Assembly: GCF_034355335.1 (NCBI RefSeq)
Contig: NZ_CP136422.1
Location: forward strand, 5,740,501 to 5,804,500
Length of the DNA stretch: 64,000 bases
Direction: 5' to 3'
DNA from: Blautia coccoides
GTDB taxonomy: Bacteria; Bacillota; Clostridia; Lachnospirales; Lachnospiraceae
Positions 35,588 to 44,956 of the stretch are shown here, in pieces. Both the position numbers and the translations under genes were made by a program. The notes beneath the pieces are model-generated. The model searched no databases. It saw nothing but the letters and a program-made list of their open reading frames with translations, and had not been told where the DNA came from. The stretch's first letter is position 1; the number at the start of each line of letters is the position of its first letter.

Positions 35588-36763
35588 ATGATTTACGTAG
35601 GAATTGATGTCGCAAAAGATAAGCATGATTGCTTTATCACAAACTCTGATGGCGAAGTCCTTTTCAAGGCTTTTACCATCAAAAACAATCTCGATGGGTT
35701 CGACGAGCTTTATCAGAAAATAGAATCCGTTATGGAAGATGCTTCTAAAGTAAAAGTAGGCCTAGAAGCCACTGGACACTATAGTTACAATCTTCTCGGA
35801 TATCTGCTTGATAAAGGTCTGGCCACCTTTGTTATCAACCCGTTACATACTAATCTGTACAGAAAAAGTCTAAGCCTTAGACAGACGAAAACGGATAAAG
35901 TTGATGCCCATACAATTGCTTCTATGCTAATGTCTGACGTGAACTTAAAGTCCTACTCAGACACATCGTATCACAACGAAGAGCTTAAGTCACTTACTCG
36001 CTATCGTTTTGATAAAGTTAAAGAACGCGCGAAGCTTAAAACATCTATATCCCGTCTTGTATGTATCCTTTTCCCTGAGTTAGAAAAGCTTGTTCCAACA
36101 CTTCATCAGAATTCTGTTTATGAGTTACTCTACGAATTTCCTGGTGCAAAACAGGTAGCTAATGCACATCTCACAAGACTTTCAAATCTTCTTGAAACCG
36201 CATCTAAAGGCCACTACACAAAAGAAACCTCTATCGCTTTTAGAGAGGCTGCAAGAACCTCTATCGGTTCAAATATGCCAGCTAAATCGCTTGAATTAAA
36301 GCACACCATTAAGCTCATTAGAGAGCTAGATTCTGAAATCGAAGAGATTGAAAACGAGATTAAAGTCATCATGGATGAAATCAATTCTCCAATCCTTAGC
36401 ATTCCTGGAATCAGCTATCGAATGGGTGCCATGATTATTGCTGAAATAGGTGACTTTAGCCAATTCGACTCTCCAGATAAGATCCTTGCTTATGCAGGAA
36501 TGTCGCCTTCTACCTATCAATCCGGCCAGTTAGATAACTGTTATGCCAGAATGGAAAAACGTGGTTCTAGATACCTTAGATATGCTCTGTTTAATGCAAC
36601 CGCATATGTTTGTCTATGGGATCCAACCTACAAGGCTTATCTTGCCAAGAAACGAGCTGAAGGCAAGCATTACTATGTTGCAATGTCTCACGCGACCAAG
36701 AAACTAGTTCGGCTAATTTATCATCTCGAACGCACTGGACAGCAATACCAAAAAGCAATCTAA
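35588..36763 (+). CDS. IS110-family transposase
   Basis: Recombinase of 391 residues. The N-terminal DEDD/RuvC-like domain starts YVGIDVAKDKHD (first Asp), with GLEATGHYS (Glu) and QTKTDKVDAHTIA (Asp pair). The C-terminal Transposase_20 domain has SIPGISYRMGAMIIAEIGD, YAGMSP and KRGSRYLRYALF with the likely nucleophilic Ser. ATG 35588 has AGGAGG upstream. It appears intact, so the element could be active. Confidence 0.95.
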   Translation: MIYVGIDVAKDKHDCFITNSDGEVLFKAFTIKNNLDGFDELYQKIESVMEDASKVKVGLEATGHYSYNLLGYLLDKGLATFVINPLHTNLYRKSLSLRQTKTDKVDAHTIASMLMSDVNLKSYSDTSYHNEELKSLTRYRFDKVKERAKLKTSISRLVCILFPELEKLVPTLHQNSVYELLYEFPGAKQVANAHLTRLSNLLETASKGHYTKETSIAFREAARTSIGSNMPAKSLELKHTIKLIRELDSEIEEIENEIKVIMDEINSPILSIPGISYRMGAMIIAEIGDFSQFDSPDKILAYAGMSPSTYQSGQLDNCYARMEKRGSRYLRYALFNATAYVCLWDPTYKAYLAKKRAEGKHYYVAMSHATKKLVRLIYHLERTGQQYQKAI

Positions 36764-36915
36764 TTCTTCCAACATCATATCTTCTTGTCAGAGCATCATA
36801 CTCGATGCTCTATTTGTCATGCAATTTTCAAGGTACTGATTGCGATGAATAAGTCATCGCCACTATACTCAAAACATCTCTGTTTTTGAAACTATTTATT
36901 GACTTTCTTTAATAG

Positions 36916-38247
36916 TTAGTCTTTTTTTACCTGGACCTGTGCTTCCTGCATTCCCGACGCAAACTCTTCAGGTGTTGTTGTTCCTGCGATTAGCCCTTGG
37001 AGCAGTTCATAATGTTTTTCAATAGCCGTTCCCTCCAGAAAAGTATCCCATGCCAGTACATATCCATCAGCGTCTTTGATCAGATTTTCAATCTGTTTTA
37101 AAGTAGGACTGACCTCGGATTCATCCACCTCTACTTTCCAAGCCGGAAGACTGTCGCCAATCTTATATGCCTCCTCGGACATGTATTTTGTGATTCCCAC
37201 AGCAAATTCATATGCCATCTCCGGATATTTTGTATTTGCATTCAACATGATCATATCTATAGCACCACCTGAAAAGCTGTTGATCCCGCCTTTTCCTCCA
37301 TCTACAGTGGGCATTGGTACGGCTTTGATCTTTCCCTGAATATCGTTCTCATCACTGTCGCACCCTGATGCCACCCAGCTGCCGCCGAAATACATGGGCA
37401 CCATGCCCATATAGAATTCCTCCTGAGCTTCCTCAGCCCCCAGTCCAAGGGTTCCATCCGGAAATGCACCTGCATCATTTAACTCACACAACAGTTCGGC
37501 AGATTTTACAATTCCTTCTGTATCCAGGGTCTCTTCCCCCTGCAGTGCGCGGTTCATGTAGTCAGCACCTTCTGTGCGCACAGCAAGGACATTCTGGATC
37601 ATGCCAATATGCCATCCATCCTTTGCCCCTAAAGCCATAGGCGTCACATTCTCAGCACGGAACGATTTGGCCGCCTCGATCAGCTCTTCAAAAGTTTCCG
37701 GTATCTTTACGTTATACTCCTCAAACAGTTCCTCATTACAAAACAGAGCGCCTGCCCACTGCTTCAGAGGCAGTCCGTACACTTTATCATCATAAGTTCC
37801 GTATGTAAGAGTACCTTCCAGCAGTTCGTCCTTTGTATTATTCTTTTCCATCAGCTCATCAAGCTGCAGCACATTACCTGCATCAACATAATTCTTTGCA
37901 TATCCGCCGCCCCAACACACAAATACATCCCCCTGAGAGTCTGTGGCTGCTGCAACCTTAAGTTTGTTATTCTGATATTCAACCTCCTGTGTAGCAACAG
38001 CTTCAATATGAACATTAGGATGCTCTTCCTCGAATTTTTCAACATAATTGTCTACAATCTCGCTCATCTCCGCATCCGGCCATATATGCCAGAAAGTCAG
38101 ATCAATATCTTCACCGGAATCTTTGCTGCTCTCTTTTTTATCCCCGTCACTCTTCTCTTCCACACTGCCTCCGGTGCTCCCGCATCCCATTAATGCTGCA
38201 GTCAATGTCCCCGCTAATACAAACCCCAATACTTTTTTTGCTCTCAT
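36916..38247 (-). CDS. ABC transporter sugar-binding lipoprotein
   Basis: Extracellular solute-binding protein of 443 residues (SBP_bac_1 type). A lipoprotein signal peptide (~1-22) ends in the lipobox LMGC, followed by a Ser/Gly/Asp-rich linker; the mature part begins LTFWHIWPD. It should capture an oligosaccharide and deliver it to the permeases at 33570-35296, separated by the IS110 insertion ~150 bp after its stop. Part of the GH4 operon. Confidence 0.93.
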   Translation of the reverse strand: MRAKKVLGFVLAGTLTAALMGCGSTGGSVEEKSDGDKKESSKDSGEDIDLTFWHIWPDAEMSEIVDNYVEKFEEEHPNVHIEAVATQEVEYQNNKLKVAAATDSQGDVFVCWGGGYAKNYVDAGNVLQLDELMEKNNTKDELLEGTLTYGTYDDKVYGLPLKQWAGALFCNEELFEEYNVKIPETFEELIEAAKSFRAENVTPMALGAKDGWHIGMIQNVLAVRTEGADYMNRALQGEETLDTEGIVKSAELLCELNDAGAFPDGTLGLGAEEAQEEFYMGMVPMYFGGSWVASGCDSDENDIQGKIKAVPMPTVDGGKGGINSFSGGAIDMIMLNANTKYPEMAYEFAVGITKYMSEEAYKIGDSLPAWKVEVDESEVSPTLKQIENLIKDADGYVLAWDTFLEGTAIEKHYELLQGLIAGTTTPEEFASGMQEAQVQVKKD

Positions 38248-38266
38248 ATCTTTTCTCCTTATCCCA

Positions 38267-39259
38267 TCAGATATTTTCCAGTCTTCTCACCGGAAATCTG
38301 TCAGCACCTTTTTCTATGTTTCTGTAAATGTTTTCAGTCAGAACCCCGTTCATTCCATTGATTCCCATTAATACTGCACCTATCACCGGTTCATACTCTG
38401 CGGCAATCACATTAGCCCCGGGTATTCTCTTCAAAATTTCTTCTTTGACTGCTTCCTGAAACCCCTGAAATTTACACTTAAAGATACTGCCCGAAAGCAC
38501 AATATCCACGTCGCATCCCAAAATTCCCATCTTATTCATACGGGCCTCCAGGTAAGCCACTATCTTCTTTCCATAATGTATCCAGATATCTCCTGCTGTT
38601 TTATCCCCCTTCTGCGCGGCCTCCTCGAGAATAATAGGGAGGCTCAGATAGTCACTGCTCTTAATCTTTCCTGTAACCTGCATATACAGCAGTTCATCCA
38701 CTGTACGAACCCGGAAATGTCTAAGCAGACGCGGTGTCAGCTCAGTCTTTTCCAGCAGTCCCATGTGGGCGTCAAACACAGCCTGTATTGCCCTTCTGCC
38801 CAGGCTCCATCCGCCCTGATATTCATCGGGAATATAGAATCCGTATACAAAACAATTCTCGCCATTCTGTACCGCACAGTTCAGTCCTGAACCCGCGCAG
38901 AGAATTCCGCACTGCTGTTTTCTGGTTGCCGCCCGCATGGCAATTATACAGTCATTCACAATTTTCACATGGGCTTTCGGAAAATGTTTTTGTATCTCAT
39001 TCTCCAGAAGCTCTGCCTCGTAATCCCAGTCAATCCCTGTAAGCCCCCCCAGCACTGCCGTCACATCCTCTTTCAGCAGACCGCATCCGGATATGGCCTG
39101 GTCAGCCGCCTGTATAATAGCCTGTACCGCATATTCCAGACTGGTGCTGGAATGGCACGCACCATAACTTTTTCCCATTCCCAGAAGATTTCCCTCCTGG
39201 TCTGCTATGACAACGTGGGTTTTACTGCCGCCCTGATCTATACCCAATACATATCTCAT
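38267..39259 (-). CDS. N-acetylglucosamine kinase-like ATPase (BadF/BadG family)
   Basis: Actin-fold sugar kinase of 330 residues. ATP-binding phosphate-1 motif GIDQGGSKTHV at the N-terminus, sugar-side TGIDWD, and the GSGLNCAV adenosine region are visible. Relatives phosphorylate GlcNAc or related aminosugars at O6. It lies 15 bp after the GH4 gene and 19 bp before the binding-protein gene in the reading direction. With the NagB-like gene it suggests an aminosugar is released by the GH4 enzyme. Confidence 0.85.
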   Translation of the reverse strand: MRYVLGIDQGGSKTHVVIADQEGNLLGMGKSYGACHSSTSLEYAVQAIIQAADQAISGCGLLKEDVTAVLGGLTGIDWDYEAELLENEIQKHFPKAHVKIVNDCIIAMRAATRKQQCGILCAGSGLNCAVQNGENCFVYGFYIPDEYQGGWSLGRRAIQAVFDAHMGLLEKTELTPRLLRHFRVRTVDELLYMQVTGKIKSSDYLSLPIILEEAAQKGDKTAGDIWIHYGKKIVAYLEARMNKMGILGCDVDIVLSGSIFKCKFQGFQEAVKEEILKRIPGANVIAAEYEPVIGAVLMGINGMNGVLTENIYRNIEKGADRFPVRRLENI

Positions 39260-39274
39260 ACTGTGCCTCCTGGC

Positions 39275-40540
39275 TTATAAATGAAATTGGGGCAGGTATT
39301 CTTTATTGGCTTCCAGAAGCTCCGGTACCAGCTTCTCCACATACTCCCACTGGCGGACAAGGGGATGTGCCAGCAGTGCCAGCTTCATCTTTCTCACATC
39401 GCCCTCCACTGCTGCCTCCACAGCCAGCTGTTCATAATTTTTCACTGCTGCAACCAGCCCCCAGCACATAGACGGAACCTCTGATACATGTAATGGCTGC
39501 ATTCCAGTCTTATTTACAAGGCATCCGACTTCCACCACTGCACTGTCCGGCAGAAAAGAGACAGCCCCTTTATTTGGCACGTTCACTACCATCTTAGTAT
39601 CTACATTATTGTAAACAGCATTCACAAATCCCATTGCCACCTCAGAATATCCGCCTCCGCCGCGCTTTGACAAGGCTTTTGGCTTCTCACAGTTTGTCTC
39701 ATCTGCATAGGCAGCGTATACGTCATTCTCCAAATCCTGCACATATTCCCCACGGGTTTTTGGTGCAGCTTTAAATTTGGCAACTTTTTCGTTGGTATGA
39801 TAATACCACTGCAGATAAGGACTTGGGATCACACCTAAAAGCTTGATCAGTTCCAGATCAACATCATCATTCTGTGCCGCGATCTTTTCAAACTCTGTCT
39901 CTGTGACAGGACGCCCGTCTATGGTGATATTGCTGATAAAGTTCATGTGGTTCAGTCCCATGTAATCATACTGCACTTGTTCATATGGTATCCCCAGTGC
40001 CCGTTTTGCCCACATCTTGGGGAAGATGCCTCCGGAACAAAAGCCCGCAATATTTGCCTTAGTATAACGGGTGACCGCCTCCGTCACCAGTCCTGTAGGG
40101 TTGGTATAATTAATGAGCCACCCGTTTGGAGACAGCTCCTCCATTTTTTCAGCCACTTCCAGCATGACCGGAATCGTCCGGAAGGCTTTCATCATTCCAC
40201 CGGCGCCTGTGGTCTCCTGTCCTACCAAATTATATCGAAGAGGAATCTTTTCATCCTTTACTCTCTGCTTGTTCCCCCCGACTCTTATCTGGGTATCCAC
40301 AAAATCTGCGCCGTACAACGCCTTGTCCAGGCTGGTTGTTGCACATATCTTCACTTCCAGTCCCAGTTTTTTCGCAAATCTGTGGCAGAATCCTTCCATG
40401 ATACCCAAACGTTCTTCATCAATGTCATAGAGCATTATCTCTTTTACCGGAAGCTGCTCCTTTCTCATTGCCATTTCGTCCAGCAATTCCGGGGTGTAGG
40501 AGCTTCCCGCTCCTACAATTGTAAACTTCATTCCCTCCAT
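39275..40540 (-). CDS. Glycoside hydrolase family 4 (NAD+/metal dependent)
   Basis: GH4 enzyme of 421 residues that cleaves glycosides by transient oxidation at C3. The N-terminal Rossmann motif is IVGAGSSYTPE; DTQIRVGG, QETTGAGG and NYTNPTG are family hallmarks. The metal-binding tetrapeptide, which tracks specificity (for example CNVP in 6-phospho-beta-glucosidases), reads CSGG here, with the second ligand His in GLNHM. ATG 40540 has AGGAGG eight bases upstream. First gene of the operon downstream of two LacI operators. Confidence 0.9.
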   Translation of the reverse strand: MEGMKFTIVGAGSSYTPELLDEMAMRKEQLPVKEIMLYDIDEERLGIMEGFCHRFAKKLGLEVKICATTSLDKALYGADFVDTQIRVGGNKQRVKDEKIPLRYNLVGQETTGAGGMMKAFRTIPVMLEVAEKMEELSPNGWLINYTNPTGLVTEAVTRYTKANIAGFCSGGIFPKMWAKRALGIPYEQVQYDYMGLNHMNFISNITIDGRPVTETEFEKIAAQNDDVDLELIKLLGVIPSPYLQWYYHTNEKVAKFKAAPKTRGEYVQDLENDVYAAYADETNCEKPKALSKRGGGGYSEVAMGFVNAVYNNVDTKMVVNVPNKGAVSFLPDSAVVEVGCLVNKTGMQPLHVSEVPSMCWGLVAAVKNYEQLAVEAAVEGDVRKMKLALLAHPLVRQWEYVEKLVPELLEANKEYLPQFHL

Positions 40541-40562
40541 ATGATTGACCTCCTTTATTTTT

Positions 40563-40639
40563 TGTGTAGCGCTCCACATTTCCCGATAGAAAAAACACAT
40601 CCTTCCCATGTGCTTGTTTCCGTTGTGTATCGTTCCACA
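40563..40639. promoter_or_regulatory. Two LacI-family operators before the GH4 operon
   Basis: TGTGTAGCGCTCCACA (40563-40578) and TGTGTATCGTTCCACA (40624-40639) share TGTGTA-CG-TCCACA with two-fold symmetry around CG, the layout of LacI-family sites. They are 61 bp apart. A third copy lies before the LacI gene. Confidence 0.8.
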
Positions 40640-40685
40640 TTTATCTGAAAGAACAAACAAGGATTTTCCTTGTTGTCCTAATCAT

Positions 40686-41696
40686 TCATTCTGTTGTCTC
40701 ACGGATTACCAGTTCCGGTTTTATAACGATCTTCTGTCTCTGTGTCTCCGGATTTTGTATCTGCCTGAGAAGAACCTGCACTGCCTTTGCCCCCACCTCA
40801 TACAACGGCTGGCGAATCGTTGTGAGCTTTTTCAGTTTCTTTTCCACTCCCCAAGGCTTGTCATCATCAAATCCCACGATCTTGATCTGCTCAGGTATTT
40901 GAATGCCTGCCTCCTCCAGAGCGATCATGCCTCCAAAAGCTGTATTGTCAGCACCGAAATATATGGCATCCGGTAAATCTTCCCTACAGTGTTCTGCCAG
41001 CCAGGTCTTTACAGCCTTATATCCCTCATCTACACCAAATTCATCACATTCCACAACAGAGATATACTCTGCAAGCCCCTGCTGTTCCATAGCTGCCAGA
41101 TATCCCTGCCATCTGCGCAGTGAAGCCTTTGTTCCCTTTGCCCCTGTAACATGCAGTATGCGTCTGCATCCCTTTTCCACCAGATGGTCCACAGCCAGCT
41201 TGGAACCGTATGTATTATCCACCAGAACATTGTTTACATTGGCATCCTCCACCTCATTCTCCACAACCACGAAAGGAAATTCCATCTCTGCACGCTTGCG
41301 GATCAGGTCTGCGTCATCCAGTGCACTTCCATAGATAATGGCACCGTCTGTTGCTCCGTTGCTGAAAAAATCTATATAGTTTTCCTTTTCGCCTCTGTCA
41401 TTTCTTCCGCTGCAGAATATAACTCTGAAATGGTTCTCTTTTACTGTATCTTCCACGCCTCTGATCACATCGAAGAAATATTGCTCTGTCAAAGAATCCA
41501 GAATAACACCCACAACATTTGTCCTCTGTAATACCAGAGACCTGGCCAGTGTATTAGGTTTGTAGTGAAGCTCCTTCATTGCTTCCGTAATGCGGCTCCT
41601 CGACTCCGGGCTTACACCTGACTGATTATTCAGTACCCTGGACACCAGTGTCTTTGATACCCCTGCTCTCTTTGCCACATCATATATTGTCACCAT
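40686..41696 (-). CDS. LacI-family transcriptional regulator
   Basis: Repressor of 336 residues: N-terminal helix-turn-helix and hinge (TIYDVAKRAGVSKTLVSRVLN, then ARSLVLQRT), followed by a periplasmic-binding-protein-like sugar domain (GVILDSLTEQYFF, FCSGRND, YFGADNTAFGG). ATG 41696 follows GAGGAG; a frame from 41750 runs across the operator and is rejected. It should repress the GH4 operon and itself through the TGTGTATCGTTCCACA sites until an inducing sugar binds. Confidence 0.93.
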   Translation of the reverse strand: MVTIYDVAKRAGVSKTLVSRVLNNQSGVSPESRSRITEAMKELHYKPNTLARSLVLQRTNVVGVILDSLTEQYFFDVIRGVEDTVKENHFRVIFCSGRNDRGEKENYIDFFSNGATDGAIIYGSALDDADLIRKRAEMEFPFVVVENEVEDANVNNVLVDNTYGSKLAVDHLVEKGCRRILHVTGAKGTKASLRRWQGYLAAMEQQGLAEYISVVECDEFGVDEGYKAVKTWLAEHCREDLPDAIYFGADNTAFGGMIALEEAGIQIPEQIKIVGFDDDKPWGVEKKLKKLTTIRQPLYEVGAKAVQVLLRQIQNPETQRQKIVIKPELVIRETTE

Positions 41697-41730
41697 ATCG
41701 TATCTCCTCTTTTCATGTACAATCCTATCA

Positions 41731-41746
41731 TGTGTATCGTTCCACG
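41731..41746. promoter_or_regulatory. LacI-family operator before the lacI-type gene
   Basis: TGTGTATCGTTCCACG differs from the 40624 operator only in the last base. It lies 35 bp upstream of the regulator start, indicating autoregulation. The rest of the 273-bp gap to 41969 shows no gene. Confidence 0.75.
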
Positions 41747-41969
41747 TCAATTATTTTTTGTATATTATCACCAATTTTTACTTTTTGCACAAAAATACCC
41801 CGGCATTTTCTGTGGTTTGTACTGAAAATATTTTCATATGATGCGTATAATCAATCGCTGTACAAAAAGCCATGCTTTCCATCGTCTTATAAGAGCAAGG
41901 CCAAAGAAAGGAGAAAAAGTGCAGAGAGAAAACAACATATACAACATACGAAAGGAACAGACATGACAT

Positions 41970-42449
41970 ATGGACATGGATGAAATTTATCTGACATGTT
42001 TTACAACTGTGTACCGGTATATTCGCTCAATCTCTCAAAATGAATCTCTCGCTGAGGATATCACACAGGAAACTTTTTTTAAGGCAATAAAGAAAATAGG
42101 ACAATTTCGCGGAGATTGTGATATGCGTGTCTGGCTATGTCAGATTGCCAAACGGACATTGTATGACCATGTAAAAAAAGAACAAAAACAGATATCTGTT
42201 TCTGAACCGAAAGAAGCTGCTTCCCCCTTGAATCTGAAAGAAAAAATGGCAGATCACAGTGATGCCATTAAGATCCATACAGTTCTGCATCAAATGCAGG
42301 AACCTTATAAAGAAGTATTTTCTTTGCGGACATTTGGCGAGCTTTCATTTACGGAAATCGGAACCTTGTTTGAAAAGAGCGAAAACTGGGCCAGGGTAAC
42401 TTATTATGGCTGTAGTCCTGACCTTGTGTATTGTCAGGGCAGTCTATAG
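41970..42449 (+). pseudogene. ECF sigma factor, C-terminus lost by deletion
   Basis: Sigma-70 region 2 (~10-75, ITQETFFKAIKKIG) and most of region 4 (~105-145, PYKEVFSLRTFGELSFTEIGTLFEKSENWARVTYY) are present. Where relatives continue with a basic helix, the frame instead runs into GCSPDLVYCQGSL, which is out-of-frame sequence from the next gene. The recognition helix end is thus lost, so the protein is probably not a working sigma factor. The partner gene begins inside it at 42406. Confidence 0.75.
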
Positions 42450-42858
42450 CCACTGGTATTTTAATGAAACCTTTCTGACGATGCAGGAGATCGGCATGTA
42501 TGTAGAAAACAACAAGCTGTATTCCACTAAAAACATGACCAGCCGAACCCGTGTTTTGTATGTGGAGGATGGAAAGACGGAATTAATCTATGCAGTTGAC
42601 GCAGGTTATGCCGGAAAACTGGACCTGGACGGGGAGAAAATGTTAGTACAGGATTTTTCTGCAGAAACGGATGAAGCCTCACCGGATGATAAAAGTATAC
42701 CAAAATCTGTTGAAAATGTGTATTATTTGAGCGAGAAAGCTTTTCAAGAAAGCAATAAGATGGATAAACTTGAGGAGAAAGGCAATGAGAATGAAGTGCA
42801 GAAAATCATTTACGAAATAAAGAAGGATTCAAAATTAATCTGGTCAGATTTAAAATAA
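42406..42858 (+). pseudogene. Anti-sigma factor remnant lacking its N-terminal domain
   Basis: The frame opens with a membrane helix (VVLTLCIVRAVYS) and continues with a ~125-residue extracytoplasmic part. The cytoplasmic zinc-finger (HC2) domain that normally binds the sigma factor is absent. The join with the sigma gene around 42395-42405 indicates one deletion removed the end of one gene and the start of the other. It may still be translated from ATG 42406. Confidence 0.65.
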
Positions 42859-42876
42859 GATCCATTCCATTAAAAT

Positions 42877-42916
42877 TGCCGCTGCGGGAGAAGTTCTTCC
42901 ACACAGCGGCAGTTTT
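42877..42916. terminator. Bidirectional terminator
   Basis: TGCCGCTG (42877-42884) and CAGCGGCA (42904-42911) pair, with a T run on the plus strand and ATTTTAA on the other. It ends the sigma remnant and metG transcripts. Confidence 0.8.
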
Positions 42917-42928
42917 CCTATATCATTT

Positions 42929-44899
42929 TCAGCAAATCTCAGCTCCGGCCGGCATATCCTTATCCGGTGTCATAAGCGCCAGTTCACCATCCAGCCCCTC
43001 CGCACACAGGATCATGCCTTCTGACAGGATTCCGGCCAATTTTGCCGGTTTCAGGTTAACCAGAACCATTACTTTTTTGCCTACCATATCTTCCGGCTTA
43101 TAGCTGGCTTTGATACCGGAGACGATCTGTTTCACCTGGCTTCCGATCTTCACCTGGGAGCAAAGGAGTTTTTTGGATTTTTTCACTTCCTCACAGGAAA
43201 TGATCTCTCCCACCTGGAACTGCATTTTCATAAAATCATCAAATGTCACTTCCGGTTTTGCTTCTATATCCACAACGGGCTTTTCTTCCTCTGTCTCTTC
43301 CTCCGGTGCGTTTGCTGCTGCCTCAGCGGCACGCATAGCTTCCACTTTCTCCATGATCTCTTTGACATCCAGGCGGGCGAAGAGAATTTCTGGTTTCTCT
43401 GTCACTTTGCTGCCTGAAGGATAGGAACCGAAGGTATCCAGCTCCTCATAGGTTCTCTTTGACGCATTCAACTGAGAGAGGATCTTCTCTGTTGTCTCAG
43501 GCATAAAAGATTCCAGCAGGGACGCTCCGATGCAGATACCTTCAACCAGATTATAAAGCACTTCTGCCAGACGGTCTTTTTTGCTCTCGTCTTTTGCCAG
43601 TGCCCACGGCATAGTTTCATCAATATATTTGTTGCAGCGTTTGAAAAGGGCGAAAATCTCTGTGATGGCATCTGCCACGCGAAGTTCCTCCATCTTGTCC
43701 GCTACTTTTTTCTTTGTGCCAAGGACAACTGCCTTTAATTCCTCATCAACCGGCTCCGTCACACCTGTACTGGATACCACTCCGCCGAAATATTTGTTAG
43801 ACATAGAGATAGTGCGGTTTACCAGATTGCCCAGAGTGTTTGCCAGCTCGGAATTCAGGCGTTCCACCATAAGCTCCCAAGTGATGACACCATCGTTCTC
43901 AAATGGCATTTCGTGGAGCACAAAGTAACGCACAGCATCCACTCCGAAGAAGTCCACAAGCTGGTCTGCATAAATGACGTTTCCTTTGGATTTGCTCATC
44001 TTGCCATCCCCCTGTAAAAGCCAGGGATGCCCAAATACCTGTTTCGGAAGAGGCAGTTCAAGAGCCATCAGGAAAATCGGCCAGTAAATGGTATGGAAAC
44101 GGATAATGTCCTTGCCGATCAGGTGCAGGTCTGCAGGCCAGTCTTTCTTAAACTGCTCTGTGCTATCCCCGTCACAATCATATCCGATTCCGGTGATATA
44201 GTTGGTCAGGGCGTCCAGCCACACATACACCACATGCTTCGGGTCAAAATCTACCGGGATTCCCCATTTGAAGGAGGTTCTGGACACGCACAAGTCCTGA
44301 AGTCCCGGGAGCAGGAAGTTGTTCATCATCTCATTTTTTCTGGAAACCGGCTGGATGAATTCCGGGTGTTCATTGATATGGTCGATAAGCCGCTGGGCAT
44401 ATTTGCTCATTTTAAAGAAATATGCCTCCTCTTTTGCCGGAGTCACCGGGCGTCCGCAGTCCGGACATTTGCCGTCCACAAGCTGGGATTCTGTGAAAAA
44501 GGATTCACATGGAGTACAGTACATCCCCTCATAATGCCCTTTATAGATATCGCCCTGGTCATACAGCTTTTTGAAAATCTTCTGTACCTGTTTCTCATGA
44601 TAGTCATCTGTGGTACGAATGAACTTGTCATAGGACGTGTTCATCATGTCCCAGATATTCTTGATCTCCCCGGATACCCGGTCCACAAATTCCTTACAGG
44701 TTACACCTGCTTCCTCTGCTTTCATCTCGATCTTTTGTCCATGCTCATCGGTTCCTGTCTGGAAGAACACGTCGTACCCCTGCTGTCTTTTAAATCTGGC
44801 AATGCTGTCAGCCAGAACAGCCTCATAGGTGTTGCCAATGTGCGGTTTGCCTGAGGTGTAGGCAATCGCTGTTGTGATATAATATTTTTTCCTGTCCAT
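42929..44899 (-). CDS. metG: Methionyl-tRNA synthetase
   Basis: Class I synthetase of 656 residues charging tRNA-Met. N-terminal HIGN motif (TSGKPHIGNTYEA), a zinc-binding insertion with two CXXC pairs (CTPC and CPDC), the KMSKS loop (DGKMSKSKGN), the helical anticodon domain, and a C-terminal Trbp111-like tRNA-binding domain (~550-656). Complete. Its 5' leader carries a Met T-box, so expression rises when tRNA-Met is uncharged. Confidence 0.97.
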   Translation of the reverse strand: MDRKKYYITTAIAYTSGKPHIGNTYEAVLADSIARFKRQQGYDVFFQTGTDEHGQKIEMKAEEAGVTCKEFVDRVSGEIKNIWDMMNTSYDKFIRTTDDYHEKQVQKIFKKLYDQGDIYKGHYEGMYCTPCESFFTESQLVDGKCPDCGRPVTPAKEEAYFFKMSKYAQRLIDHINEHPEFIQPVSRKNEMMNNFLLPGLQDLCVSRTSFKWGIPVDFDPKHVVYVWLDALTNYITGIGYDCDGDSTEQFKKDWPADLHLIGKDIIRFHTIYWPIFLMALELPLPKQVFGHPWLLQGDGKMSKSKGNVIYADQLVDFFGVDAVRYFVLHEMPFENDGVITWELMVERLNSELANTLGNLVNRTISMSNKYFGGVVSSTGVTEPVDEELKAVVLGTKKKVADKMEELRVADAITEIFALFKRCNKYIDETMPWALAKDESKKDRLAEVLYNLVEGICIGASLLESFMPETTEKILSQLNASKRTYEELDTFGSYPSGSKVTEKPEILFARLDVKEIMEKVEAMRAAEAAANAPEEETEEEKPVVDIEAKPEVTFDDFMKMQFQVGEIISCEEVKKSKKLLCSQVKIGSQVKQIVSGIKASYKPEDMVGKKVMVLVNLKPAKLAGILSEGMILCAEGLDGELALMTPDKDMPAGAEIC

Positions 44900-44956
44900 T
44901 TGTTATCTCCTTTACTTTCTCAACGGGTAACTGTTCCGTACCCTTACAGTTAAGAA

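Larger units (their letters stand above)
35330..36900 (+). mobile_element. IS110-family insertion sequence (ends approximate)
   Basis: A transposase gene with ~250 bp upstream and ~135 bp downstream non-coding sequence is inserted between the ABC binding-protein and permease genes, facing the other way. IS110 elements lack terminal inverted repeats and duplicate little or no target, so the ends cannot be fixed here; the limits are set by the flanking genes. Base composition (AT-rich, different codon use) contrasts with the neighbours. Confidence 0.85.

Noticed and set aside
35588..36763. Transposase as a site-specific serine/tyrosine phage integrase
   Set aside because: The DEDD N-terminal motifs and Transposase_20 C-terminus are those of IS110; no phage genes or att-like repeats are near.
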